The notes under the pieces: model-generated
Told to the model about the DNA's origin: nothing
The model's input: only the letters and a program-made list of their open reading frames with translations
Databases searched by the model: none
Assembly (NCBI RefSeq): GCF_002843305.1
Contig: NZ_PGSG01000089.1
Location: forward strand, 46,826-110,825
DNA: 64,000 nucleotides
Source: Streptomyces barkulensis
GTDB lineage: Bacteria; Actinomycetota; Actinomycetes; Streptomycetales; Streptomycetaceae
Direction of reading: 5' to 3'
Shown: piece after piece, positions 7,596 to 15,351 of the stretch
How positions within the stretch are numbered: the first letter of the stretch is position 1
Layout of the letters: each line of letters opens with the position of its first letter
Position numbers and translations under genes: made by a program

Positions 7596-9590
7596 ATGGG
7601 ATCCGCGCAACTGCACAAGGGCGACCGGCACCCGCTGTTCGTCGAGGAACTGACCGGCACACTCAGCGTGCACGCGCAGTACGTGCTGCACGGCAACATC
7701 CACGACCTCCACCTGGTGCACAGGAACGGCCGGGACCACCACCGTCCGCTCCTGGAGGTGCTGTGGAACCCGCTGCACCGGCTGGGCTACCAGGTATTGG
7801 TGGCCTGCGACCAGATCCACGGCTTCCGCCTGATGTACGCGGACCCCGAGGTGGCGGAGGCGGCGCGGACCCTGCTGCAGCCCTGCGAGTTCCCCGGCAC
7901 GAACCCCGCTCAGCAGCGGAAGGCGGTCGAGCAGTTGCGGGAGATCGCCTCGGGCTGGGCGGAGAAGCGCGGCAAGGCCCGTCCCGACCACGTCGAACTG
8001 CCGCCGCTGCGTGTGGTGCTGGTGGTCGAGCACGCCTCACGCCTGGTACAGGACGTCACTCGGCTCACCGCCGACGAACGGGACTTCTTCCTGGCCTGCC
8101 TGCAACTGGCCGACCGGGTGCGGCCGGTGCCGTCCCCGGGGGCCGTCCCCGGGGGGCGGCCCGCCACCGCTGTGTTCAACCCCGTGATCTGGCTGGCCGA
8201 GGGGGAGCGGGATCTCCCCGGCTGGCTGGTCGCCGGCAGTGAACGGATCCGCGCGGTGGCCGTCCCGGAACCCGACGCGGACGAGCGGCTGCGGATGGCC
8301 CGCCGACTCCTGCAGGACGACCGGGAGCGGACCGCCCCCACCTCGTTCCGGGCCGGCGTGCTGACCCCGAAGGACGAGGAGGCCGTGGGGGCCTTCGCCC
8401 GGGCGGCCGCGGGCATGACGCTGATGGCCATGCGCGAGAGCGCCGGCCTGGCGGCGGCGCGCGGCATCCCCTTCGGCTCGATGCCCGACGCGGTCCGGAT
8501 CTACCGGCTCGGGGTGGAGAAGAACCCCTGGAGCCGCCAGGAGATCCGGCAGCGCGTCCTGAGGGGGGAGGACCCGGACGAGGAGAGGTCCGTCTCCCGG
8601 CGGGTGCTCGGCCAGGAGGCCGCCGTGTCGATGACCCTGGACATCCTCAAACGCGCCGCGCTGGGGCTTTCCGGCGCCCAGGCGACCAGCCCCGGGCACC
8701 GCCCCCGCGGAGTGCTCTTCTTCGCGGGCCCCACGGGCACCGGCAAGACCGAACTGGCCAAGGCCGTCGCCTCCGTCCTCTTCGACAGCGACCAGGCGTA
8801 CCTGCGCTTCGACATGAGCGAGTTCTCCTCCGCGCACGCCGCCGACCGGCTCGTCGGAGCGCCGCCGGGGTACGTCGGATACGAGGCGGGCGGGGAACTG
8901 ACGGCGGCGGTGCGGCAGAACCCGTTCCGCGTCATCCTCTTCGACGAGATCGAGAAGGCGGACAAGGGCGTGCTCGACAAGTTCCTCCAGGTCCTGGAGG
9001 ACGGCCGGCTCACGGACGGCCAGGGCGTCACCACCTACTTCAGCGAGTGCGTCCTGATCTTCACCTCCAACCTGGGCGTGCAGCGCACCGATCCGGAGAC
9101 CCAGGCACGGCAGTGGATCGTCACCCCCGGCACGCCCTACCCCGAACTCGAGGCGACGGTCAGGAAGAACGTCAAGGAGCACTTCGAGCAGGTCATCGGC
9201 CGTCCGGAGCTGATGAACCGCATCGGCGGCAACGTGGTCGTCTTCAACTTCATCTCACCCGAGGTGGCGGAGAAGATCTTCGACCTGCAGACGCGGAACA
9301 TCCGGCGGCAGCTGGCGGCCGGGCACCGCGTCGACCTCGAACTCACGGACGACGCGCGCGCCACCCTCCTCGGCCACTGCACGGCGGACCAGTGGAACGG
9401 AGGACGGGGCATCGGCATGGTGCTGGAGACCCATCTGATCAACCCGCTGGCCCGGGTCCTGTTCGCCGCGCCCGACCTCGCTCCGGGCACGACCGTCCTG
9501 GTCTCCGGCGTCAAGCAGGCCGCGGACGGCCGCGTCGAACTCGTCGTCGACTTCGAGAAGGGGGCGGCGGGCGTTGGGCGTTCACTCTGA
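7596..9590 (+). CDS. ClpA/ClpB-type AAA+ ATPase with a degenerate N-terminal module
   Basis: A 664-residue protein whose ATG follows GGAAGGA. The C-terminal half is a canonical Clp/Hsp100 D2-like AAA+ module: Walker A GPTGTGKT (about residues 378-385), the GAPPGYVGY pore-loop motif, Walker B ILFDEIEKA (about 447-455) and sensor-1 FTSNLG. The N-terminal half has strand patterns like an AAA domain (RVVLVVEHASRL, PVIWLAEGERDL) but no Walker A, so it appears to be an inactive first module. There is no ClpP-docking IGL/F loop that I can see. I infer an unfoldase or remodelling ATPase rather than a protease partner. It is preceded by the coiled-coil gene and overlaps the FHA gene. Confidence 0.88.
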   Translation: MGSAQLHKGDRHPLFVEELTGTLSVHAQYVLHGNIHDLHLVHRNGRDHHRPLLEVLWNPLHRLGYQVLVACDQIHGFRLMYADPEVAEAARTLLQPCEFPGTNPAQQRKAVEQLREIASGWAEKRGKARPDHVELPPLRVVLVVEHASRLVQDVTRLTADERDFFLACLQLADRVRPVPSPGAVPGGRPATAVFNPVIWLAEGERDLPGWLVAGSERIRAVAVPEPDADERLRMARRLLQDDRERTAPTSFRAGVLTPKDEEAVGAFARAAAGMTLMAMRESAGLAAARGIPFGSMPDAVRIYRLGVEKNPWSRQEIRQRVLRGEDPDEERSVSRRVLGQEAAVSMTLDILKRAALGLSGAQATSPGHRPRGVLFFAGPTGTGKTELAKAVASVLFDSDQAYLRFDMSEFSSAHAADRLVGAPPGYVGYEAGGELTAAVRQNPFRVILFDEIEKADKGVLDKFLQVLEDGRLTDGQGVTTYFSECVLIFTSNLGVQRTDPETQARQWIVTPGTPYPELEATVRKNVKEHFEQVIGRPELMNRIGGNVVVFNFISPEVAEKIFDLQTRNIRRQLAAGHRVDLELTDDARATLLGHCTADQWNGGRGIGMVLETHLINPLARVLFAAPDLAPGTTVLVSGVKQAADGRVELVVDFEKGAAGVGRSL

Positions 9591-10248
9591 CGGGGACCGG
9601 GACTGGATCCCCGTCCCGCTCGACGGTACGGCGCCCCGCCGCGCCGGTCCCGTCCTCCCCTCCTGCCCGCACTGCGCCGGGCCCCTGCCCGGAGTGCTCT
9701 CCGCCTGTCCGTCGTGCGGCGCCCGCACCGACGGCGGTGACCGCCCCGCGGCGGCGCGGCCGGCCGGTGGCGGACTGCGGCTGGTCTTCCGGGGCATGGG
9801 ACGGCATCTGGACGTCGGGAGGGGAGAGACGGTGCGTCTGGGCCGCAGTGAGGAGTGGGCGCCGAGGGCGTTTGGCATCCTCGCGGAGGAGACCACGGTC
9901 TCGGGGCGGCACGCGTGCGTCGAGCACGCCGAGGACGGCACCGCCTGGGTGACCGAGGTGAGGGAGGGGGCCAGCAACGGCACCCTGGTCAACGGCCGGG
10001 TGCTGGTTCCGGGAGTCCGGGAGCGGCTGAGCGAGGGGGACACGGTGGGACTCGGCCCCCGGGTCGGCTTCCTGGTCCGGGGTCTCGCTCCGCGGCCGGG
10101 CGCCGCCGGGGAGGAGCGACCGCGGGATCTCGGTGTTCCCGGGGGAGACCAGGGGGATGCCCGGTCCTCCGGCGTGACGCACACCACGACGCACACCACG
10201 ACGCACACCCACACCGAGCTCGACTCCGATGGATGGATCCGGTTCTGA
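9574..10248 (+). CDS. Zinc-ribbon plus FHA-domain protein
   Basis: A 224-residue protein whose likely TTG start at 9574 lies inside the end of the AAA+ gene in another frame. Two CxxC pairs (CPHC near residue 31 and CPSC near 46) form a short zinc ribbon. An FHA domain follows (about residues 65-170), with its signature LGRSEE, SGRHA and SNGTLVNG, and LSEGDTVGLG. FHA domains bind phosphothreonine, so this is the likely reader of the operon's kinase. The tail has Thr/His repeats (THTTTHTTTHTHT) produced by a CACACCACGACG DNA repeat at about 10190-10213, then an acidic end with an aromatic residue. The TTG start is uncertain because no other in-frame start has a better ribosome-binding site. 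Confidence 0.82.
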   Translation: MGVHSDGDRDWIPVPLDGTAPRRAGPVLPSCPHCAGPLPGVLSACPSCGARTDGGDRPAAARPAGGGLRLVFRGMGRHLDVGRGETVRLGRSEEWAPRAFGILAEETTVSGRHACVEHAEDGTAWVTEVREGASNGTLVNGRVLVPGVRERLSEGDTVGLGPRVGFLVRGLAPRPGAAGEERPRDLGVPGGDQGDARSSGVTHTTTHTTTHTHTELDSDGWIRF

Positions 10249-10286
10249 GCAACCGTTTGTCGAACGTCTTCTCCTCGTTCCTTCTA

Positions 10287-10326
10287 TTGACCTGTCAGGT
10301 GCGCGCTCTTAGCGTGGCAAGCGCTT
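10287..10326 (+). promoter_or_regulatory. Sigma-70-like promoter and overlapping operator of the PL9 pectate lyase
   Basis: TTGACC at 10287-10292 and TAGCGT at 10310-10315 are separated by 17 bases, a good Streptomyces vegetative promoter. Immediately downstream, AAGCGCTT (10319-10326) is a palindrome of the LacI-family operator type. The 10-mer GCGCTTTCTT at 10321-10330 recurs in a longer palindrome at 20063-20076. Repression that is relieved by a pectin-derived sugar would fit, but this is inferred. Confidence 0.6.
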
Positions 10327-10399
10327 TCTTCCTCTCGTGTCGAAAGCCACACCGCCATGCCTGCCGAGCAGGTGCCCCCCACGGAAGGGCGATGTCCCG

Positions 10400-11989
10400 A
10401 TGAGACCGAGAACCCCGCTGTCCTTACTGGCCTGCGCCACCCTGGCGGCCGGCGTCGCCGTGGCACTGCCCGGCGCCACGGCGACGGCCGCGCCGGTCCG
10501 CCACGAGGCCGAGCACGCCCCCGCCACCTGCGACGGCACCATCGACTCCGAACACGCCGGCTACTCCGGAACGGGCTTCTGCAACGGCCGGAACGCCGTG
10601 GGCGCGGCCGCCCAGTTCACGGTGGACGCCACGCAGGCCGGCACCGCGACGCTGTCGGTCCGCTTCGCCAACGGAACCGCCGCCGCACGGACCGCGGACA
10701 TCGCGGTGAACGGCTCGGTGGTCGCGGCGGCGTCGTTCGAGAGCACCGGTGTATGGGACGGATGGACGACGAAGACGCTCACGGTGCCGGTGAGACAGGG
10801 CGGCAACACCATCCGGCTCAGCCCCACCGGTACGGATGGTCTGCCCAACATCGACTACCTCGACGCCGAGGTGGACGGCACCGGTACCACACCGCCGCCC
10901 TCGGGATCGGTGCTGCACGTGGCGCCGAACGGCAGCGCCGACGCCTCCGGGACGGAGGCCGACCCGACGACGCTCACCTCGGCGATCAGCCGCGTCACCC
11001 CCGGCGGGACGATCCGTCTGCGCGGCGGCACCTACCGCTTCTCGCGGACGGTCGCCATCCCGCGGGGCAACGACGGCACACCGGGCGACCGCACGGAACT
11101 GTCCGCCTACCCGGGCGAGACGCCGGTGCTGGACTTCTCGGCGCAGAGTGAGAGCTCGTCCAACCGCGGACTCGCCGTCAACGGGTCGTACTGGCACGTC
11201 AAGGGCCTCGTCGTCCAGCGGGCCGGCGACAACGGGATCTTCGTCGGCGGCAGCCACAACGTCATCGAGCGCACGGTGACGCGCTTCAACCGCGACACGG
11301 GTCTGCAGCTCTCGCGGATGTCCTCCTCGACCCCCCGCGACCAGTGGCCCTCCCACAACCTCGTCCTGAGCGCGCAGTCGCACGACAACGCCGACTCCGA
11401 CGGCGAGGACGCCGACGGCTTCGCCGCGAAGCTCACCTCCGGCCCCGGGAACGTCTTCCGCCACGCGGTGGCCCACAACAACATCGACGACGGCTGGGAC
11501 CTCTACACCAAGGACGAGACCGGGCCCATCGGCGCGGTGACCATCGAGGACTCCCTCGCCTACGAGAACGGCACCCTCAGCGACGGCACCCAGAACTCCA
11601 GCGGCGACCGCAACGGCTACAAGCTCGGCGGCGAGGACATCGGGGTCGACCACGTCATCCGGCGCAGCATCGCCTACGACAACGGCAAGCACGGGTTCAC
11701 CTACAACAGGAACCCCGGCACGATGACGATGTCGGACAACATCAGCATCGACAACGCCCAGCGCAACTACTCCTTCGACGCCGGCACCTCGGTGTTCCGG
11801 AACAACGTCTCGTGCCGCAGCGGCAGCGGGTCCAACGACAAGACCGTCGGCGACGCCGACGGCTCGAACCAGTTCTGGTCCGGCTCGAACGGCTCCCGGT
11901 GCTCCTCGTACGCCGGTGCCATGAGCTGGTCCTTCGCCTCCGACGGGCGCCTGGTCGTGTCCTTCGGCGGCAGGACGGCGATGCCGTGA
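10400..11989 (+). CDS. Secreted pectate lyase, PL9-like, with N-terminal CBM35-like module
   Basis: A 529-residue exported protein. ATG at 10400 gives an Arg-containing signal peptide with hydrophobic core LSLLACATLAAGVAVALP and a cleavage site near TAAA. Residues about 35-165 resemble a carbohydrate-binding module of family 35 (EAEH opening, GFCNGRNAVGAAAQFTVDA, DYLDAEV end). After a Thr/Pro linker, a right-handed parallel beta-helix follows with repeats such as VKGLVVQRAGDNGIFVGG and FNRDTGLQLSR, and an Asp/Glu-rich central patch (DNADSDGEDADGFAAK) of the kind that binds calcium in PL9 enzymes. It should cleave polygalacturonate outside the cell. It is transcribed alone, with a strong terminator downstream. 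The family is assigned from motif memory. Confidence 0.82.
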   Translation: MRPRTPLSLLACATLAAGVAVALPGATATAAPVRHEAEHAPATCDGTIDSEHAGYSGTGFCNGRNAVGAAAQFTVDATQAGTATLSVRFANGTAAARTADIAVNGSVVAAASFESTGVWDGWTTKTLTVPVRQGGNTIRLSPTGTDGLPNIDYLDAEVDGTGTTPPPSGSVLHVAPNGSADASGTEADPTTLTSAISRVTPGGTIRLRGGTYRFSRTVAIPRGNDGTPGDRTELSAYPGETPVLDFSAQSESSSNRGLAVNGSYWHVKGLVVQRAGDNGIFVGGSHNVIERTVTRFNRDTGLQLSRMSSSTPRDQWPSHNLVLSAQSHDNADSDGEDADGFAAKLTSGPGNVFRHAVAHNNIDDGWDLYTKDETGPIGAVTIEDSLAYENGTLSDGTQNSSGDRNGYKLGGEDIGVDHVIRRSIAYDNGKHGFTYNRNPGTMTMSDNISIDNAQRNYSFDAGTSVFRNNVSCRSGSGSNDKTVGDADGSNQFWSGSNGSRCSSYAGAMSWSFASDGRLVVSFGGRTAMP

Positions 11990-12051
11990 CCGCTGCCCGC
12001 CGGCCCGTCGGCCGGGTGGGGTGAGCCGGCAGCCCCCACCGGCGGAACCCT

Positions 12052-12081
12052 GCGGCAGGCCGTACGCGCACGGCCTGCCGC
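12052..12081. terminator. Rho-independent-type hairpin after the PL9 lyase
   Basis: Perfect 12-bp stem GCGGCAGGCCGT / ACGGCCTGCCGC with a six-base loop, about 60 bases past the lyase stop, between convergent genes. Confidence 0.8.
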
Positions 12082-12095
12082 ACAGCCTGCCGCAC

Positions 12096-12125
12096 GGCGG
12101 CGTCCCTCCGGGCAGGGACGCCGCC
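12096..12125. terminator. Hairpin after the DsbA-like gene
   Basis: Perfect 12-bp stem GGCGGCGTCCCT / AGGGACGCCGCC with a six-base loop, just downstream of the minus-strand DsbA-like gene. Together with the previous hairpin it insulates the two convergent units. Confidence 0.8.
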
Positions 12126-12142
12126 CGCGGCCGGCCGCGTCC

Positions 12143-13099
12143 TCAGCCGTCCGCGGCGGCCGCCAGCCGCAGATGGGGGCGGGCCTCCTCGTCGCGGCCC
12201 TGGCGCTCCAGAGTGCGTCCGTACAGCATCCGCAGGTACAGATCGCCCGGGAACTCCTCGACCAGGGACTCCAGGACGGCCCCGGCCCGGTTCAGCTGGG
12301 CGGAGGCGAAGTAGGCCCGGGCGGCCAGCAGCCGGACCCCGCGGTCCTCGCCGAACTCCTCCAGCAGCGGACGCAGCATCACCAGGGCTCCCAGCGGGTC
12401 GTGCCGGTCCATGAGCGACTCGGCCCACCGCATCCGTTCGACCTCGGCGGGAACGGGGCGCTCGCGCCCGCCGCCGCGCAGGAAGTCCGCGATCGCCTCC
12501 GGCGACTGGGCGCCCGCCAGGGCCCGGCCGCCCACGACGAGGGTGGGCGAGGTGCGCACCCTCCGGGCCCTGCCCTGGAGCAGCAGCTCGCGCACGAGGT
12601 CCTCGCCCGCGTCGCCGTCCAGCAGTCTCGCGCCGAGGGGGAAGCCGGCCGCCGCGGCCACCTCGCCGAGGACCGCCCGGTCGCCGATGTCCAGGCCCTC
12701 GACGAAGTTCGCGCGCATCACGCCCTCGGCCACGGCGTCCTGCGCGGACGGGCCACCGTGCTCGTGGGCCAGGGCGATGAGCCGGTGGGCGTCGTGGCTG
12801 CTGACGCGCCATCTGGAGCCCCAGGTCGGCCCCAGGCCCTCGCGGGCGGCCACCTGCGAGACCCGCGCCCGGTTCCGCTCCGGGGACAGCCCCGGTGCGC
12901 AGGCGCGCAGCGCCTCGTCCACGAGGGGGTCGCGCAGTGCCTCCTCCAGCGGAACGGCCCGGGCCGGAGCGGTCGGGTCGATCCGGAAGGGCCGCCAGAC
13001 GACCTCCGCGTCGCTCCGGCCTGCCAGCGCACGCTCCAGGCGCCGCTTGCCGATGTACGCCCACGCGCAGACGACGTCTGCCCAGATCTCGATTCGCAT
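12143..13099 (-). CDS. DsbA-family (FrnE-like) thioredoxin-fold protein with a C-terminal TPR-like extension
   Basis: A 318-residue cytoplasmic protein. Residues 1-210 match the DsbA/FrnE fold: an IWADVVCAWAYIGKRRLE opening and the cis-proline loop RTSPTLVV. The usual active site is CPWCYIG; here it is C11-A-W-A14, so the second cysteine is gone. The protein cannot do ordinary dithiol-disulphide exchange by this motif, though a single-Cys glutathione- or mycothiol-type mechanism remains possible. Residues about 240-318 contain helix pairs like tetratricopeptides (LLEEFGEDRGVRLLAARAYF, EFPGDLYLRMLYGRTLERQ). It is divergent from a TetR gene with an inverted repeat between them, so that regulator likely controls it. 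Confidence 0.82.
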   Translation of the reverse strand: MRIEIWADVVCAWAYIGKRRLERALAGRSDAEVVWRPFRIDPTAPARAVPLEEALRDPLVDEALRACAPGLSPERNRARVSQVAAREGLGPTWGSRWRVSSHDAHRLIALAHEHGGPSAQDAVAEGVMRANFVEGLDIGDRAVLGEVAAAAGFPLGARLLDGDAGEDLVRELLLQGRARRVRTSPTLVVGGRALAGAQSPEAIADFLRGGGRERPVPAEVERMRWAESLMDRHDPLGALVMLRPLLEEFGEDRGVRLLAARAYFASAQLNRAGAVLESLVEEFPGDLYLRMLYGRTLERQGRDEEARPHLRLAAAADG

Positions 13100-13126
13100 G
13101 CCGCAAGGCTAGCCGACAGCAGTCAT

Positions 13127-13148
13127 CTAAGCAACGTGTGTTGTTTAG
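13127..13148. promoter_or_regulatory. TetR-type operator in the dsbA-like/tetR divergent region
   Basis: CTAAGCAAC-GTGT-GTTGTTTAG is a 22-base inverted repeat with one mismatch, a typical TetR-family site, located 28 bases upstream of the DsbA-like start. A second weaker symmetric region (ACAAG...CTTGT, 13207-13230) precedes the TetR start. Confidence 0.6.
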
Positions 13149-13242
13149 TCGGCTCCGGATTCGGTTCCGGCTCCGGCTCCGGAAGCGGGCCCGGCCACTG
13201 GGCGGCACAAGTCGCTTAAGCGCCGCTTGTCGCTCGATCGAT

Positions 13243-13887
13243 ATGCTGGCGGGCATGCCGAAGCAGAGGACGCTCCCCGCCGACCGTGTGGACCCTCGTG
13301 TGCTGCGGACCCGCGCCCTGCTGCGGGAGGCGGCGCTGGCGATCGCCGCGGAACGGGATGTCGAATCCATGACCATCGCCGACATCGCGGAACGCGCCAC
13401 GGTCAACCGCGCGACCGTCTACCAGCACTACCGGGACCGGGACGCCCTGCTTCTGGACGCCATGGAGGAGGAGGTCGGCCGGCTCGCCCGCGCGGCCGCC
13501 CGGTGCCCGCTCACGCATCCGGCGCAGTGCACCCCGGGCGAGCTGGCGGAACTGTTCCGCCACGTGGAGACGAACGCGACCCTGTACCGGCGGATGCTCG
13601 GCCCCGGGGGGTCCGCGCGTTTCGTCAACCGGCTCAGGGAACTGCTGGCCGAGGAGGTGGCGGCCCAGCTGGGCGCGGCCGGCGGCGACGGCGGGGACGG
13701 CGGGGACGGGCGCGGGGCCACCGCGCTGCTGGAACTGCGCGCCCACTACCTGGCCGGGGCGTTCGTCGGGGTGTTCACCCGCTGGGTCGCCATGACCGGC
13801 GGGCCCACGGCGGAGCAGGCCGCCGAGGAAGTGTGGGGACTCCTGCGCGGGGCCTCCCCCGACCGCGGTGCCGCGGGCCCGCAGTAG
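13243..13887 (+). CDS. TetR/AcrR-family transcriptional regulator
   Basis: A 214-residue protein (ATG 13243; ATG 13255 is also possible, and neither has a strong ribosome-binding site). The N-terminal helix-turn-helix is clear: MTIADIAERATVNRATVYQHY at about residues 40-60, followed by RDRDALLLDAMEEEV. The C-terminal ligand domain is helical, with a Gly/Asp-rich loop (GGDGGDGGDGRG) likely to be disordered. Divergent from the DsbA-like gene with an inverted repeat between them, so it probably represses both. The ligand is unknown. Confidence 0.88.
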   Translation: MLAGMPKQRTLPADRVDPRVLRTRALLREAALAIAAERDVESMTIADIAERATVNRATVYQHYRDRDALLLDAMEEEVGRLARAAARCPLTHPAQCTPGELAELFRHVETNATLYRRMLGPGGSARFVNRLRELLAEEVAAQLGAAGGDGGDGGDGRGATALLELRAHYLAGAFVGVFTRWVAMTGGPTAEQAAEEVWGLLRGASPDRGAAGPQ

Positions 13888-13888
13888 A

Positions 13889-13914
13889 CGCTCCCGGCGC
13901 CGCAGCCGGGAGCG
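13889..13914. terminator. Hairpin between convergent TetR and FAD genes
   Basis: Perfect 10-bp stem CGCTCCCGGC / GCCGGGAGCG with a six-base loop, directly after the TetR stop and before the minus-strand FAD gene stop. Confidence 0.75.
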
Positions 13915-13926
13915 TTCGGCGGCCGG

Positions 13927-15351
13927 TCACCCGGAAGCGGTGACGGACGAGGCGGGCAGGCCGGCGGCGGCCATCTCCTCCCCGGTGAGGGGAGGCCCGT
14001 CAAGTTTCGGTCGGCGGGGCCCGCGGAGCGCGGCGAGGGACAGCCGGGGGTCGCCCAGAACGGACGCCGGGCGTTCGAGGGAGGTGACGTCGGTGACGCG
14101 GCGGGCCACCCAGCCGTCGCCGGTCGCGGTGTGGAGCAGCCGGCTGACGTAGGCGGACGCGAGCTTGTCCCGGAGGGTGGGACCGTGCTCGGTGGCGCCC
14201 GGGTAGAGCACGTCCTGACCGACGGCCAGGATCCATGCGGCGTCCACCGGCCCGGCCACGGCCCTCTGGACGTGCCGCGCCAGCCCCGGGGCGTCCCAGC
14301 CGCGGCGCCCGACCGTGTCGCGCAGGGCGACGGCGCTCTGGGCCGCGGTGGACATCCCGTGTCCGTAACTGGGGTTGTAGGCCGCCAGTGCGTCGCCGAG
14401 GACGGCGAACCCCTCGGGCCAGCGGCGCATCCGCTCGTAGAAGCGGCGGTAGTTGGCGGTGCTGCGGGTGAGGGTGACCTCGGTCAGGGGCTCGGCGTCC
14501 GCGATGAGCCGGCCGACGACCGGATGCCGTGGCGCCCGCAGGGCGAAGTCCGTGAAAGCGTCGCCGCCTCCTGGGGGTTCGCCCCCACGGGTACCGAAGA
14601 GGGTCACGATCCAGCGCCCGTCCTCGATCATGATCAGCGAGGCGCCCTGTCCGGGAGCCCTCCGGGGATCGGCCTGGACGATGACGGTGGGGAAACGCCC
14701 CAGGGCGCGCACGGCGGCGGGAGCCCGGAAGACACGGCTGGCGTAGACGAGGCCCGGGTCGATCCTCCGCTCGGCCGGAGCGGGCAGCCCCAGCTCCCGC
14801 AGCCAGGAGGACGCGCGCGAGGCGCGGCCGGTGGCGTCGACGACCAGGTCCGCGGTGAGCCGTTCCTCCCTGCCGTCCGCCCGGCGGACACGGACGCCGG
14901 TGACCGCGTCCGCGTCGCCGAGCAGACCTTCGGCCGTGGTGTTCTCCGAGACGGTGACGCGCTCATGGCCGAGCACCTGCCGGCGCACGGTCCAGTCGAG
15001 CAGCTCACGGCTGCACAGCAGCGTGTGGTGGGACTCCTCCCAGCGCCTGAACCATCCCCGCGGGCTGAGGACGACCATGTCGGTGGGCACCGGCACGTGG
15101 TGCGCTCCGCGCTCCCCGAGCAGAGCCGCGGTACCGGGCAGCAGCTCCTCGACGGCTCTGGCGCCGCCGGACCACAGCACATGGGTGTGCTGCGCCTGGG
15201 GCAACCCCCTGCGGGGCCCGGGCCCTTCGGGCAGGGTGTCGCGCTCCACGACGGTGACGGCCGCGAAGTCGGCCAGCGCGCGGGCCGCGAGCATGCCGGC
15301 CATGCTGCCGCCGAGGACTATCGCGGTTCTCGCGGTTCTCGCGGATCTCAT
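13927..15351 (-). CDS. FAD-dependent oxidoreductase (PHBH/halogenase-type fold)
   Basis: A 474-residue flavoprotein. The N-terminal Rossmann motif is AIVLGGSMAGMLAARALAD (GxGxxG variant GGSMAG), followed by VVERD for the ribose-binding Glu. VVDATGRASR near residue 195 and FAVLGDALAAYNPSYGHGMS near 345 (the GD motif) are typical of group-A flavin monooxygenases, geranylgeranyl reductases and halogenases. The halogenase WxWxIP signature is absent. ATG at 15351 overlaps the stop of the MAB_1171c-like gene, so it is the last gene of a coupled XRE/ImmA/membrane/FAD operon. The substrate is unknown. Confidence 0.85.
   Translation of the reverse strand: MRSARTARTAIVLGGSMAGMLAARALADFAAVTVVERDTLPEGPGPRRGLPQAQHTHVLWSGGARAVEELLPGTAALLGERGAHHVPVPTDMVVLSPRGWFRRWEESHHTLLCSRELLDWTVRRQVLGHERVTVSENTTAEGLLGDADAVTGVRVRRADGREERLTADLVVDATGRASRASSWLRELGLPAPAERRIDPGLVYASRVFRAPAAVRALGRFPTVIVQADPRRAPGQGASLIMIEDGRWIVTLFGTRGGEPPGGGDAFTDFALRAPRHPVVGRLIADAEPLTEVTLTRSTANYRRFYERMRRWPEGFAVLGDALAAYNPSYGHGMSTAAQSAVALRDTVGRRGWDAPGLARHVQRAVAGPVDAAWILAVGQDVLYPGATEHGPTLRDKLASAYVSRLLHTATGDGWVARRVTDVTSLERPASVLGDPRLSLAALRGPRRPKLDGPPLTGEEMAAAGLPASSVTASG

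Noticed and set aside
12143..13099. Considered a normal disulphide isomerase
   Set aside because: The second active-site Cys is replaced by Ala, so standard dithiol chemistry is not supported.
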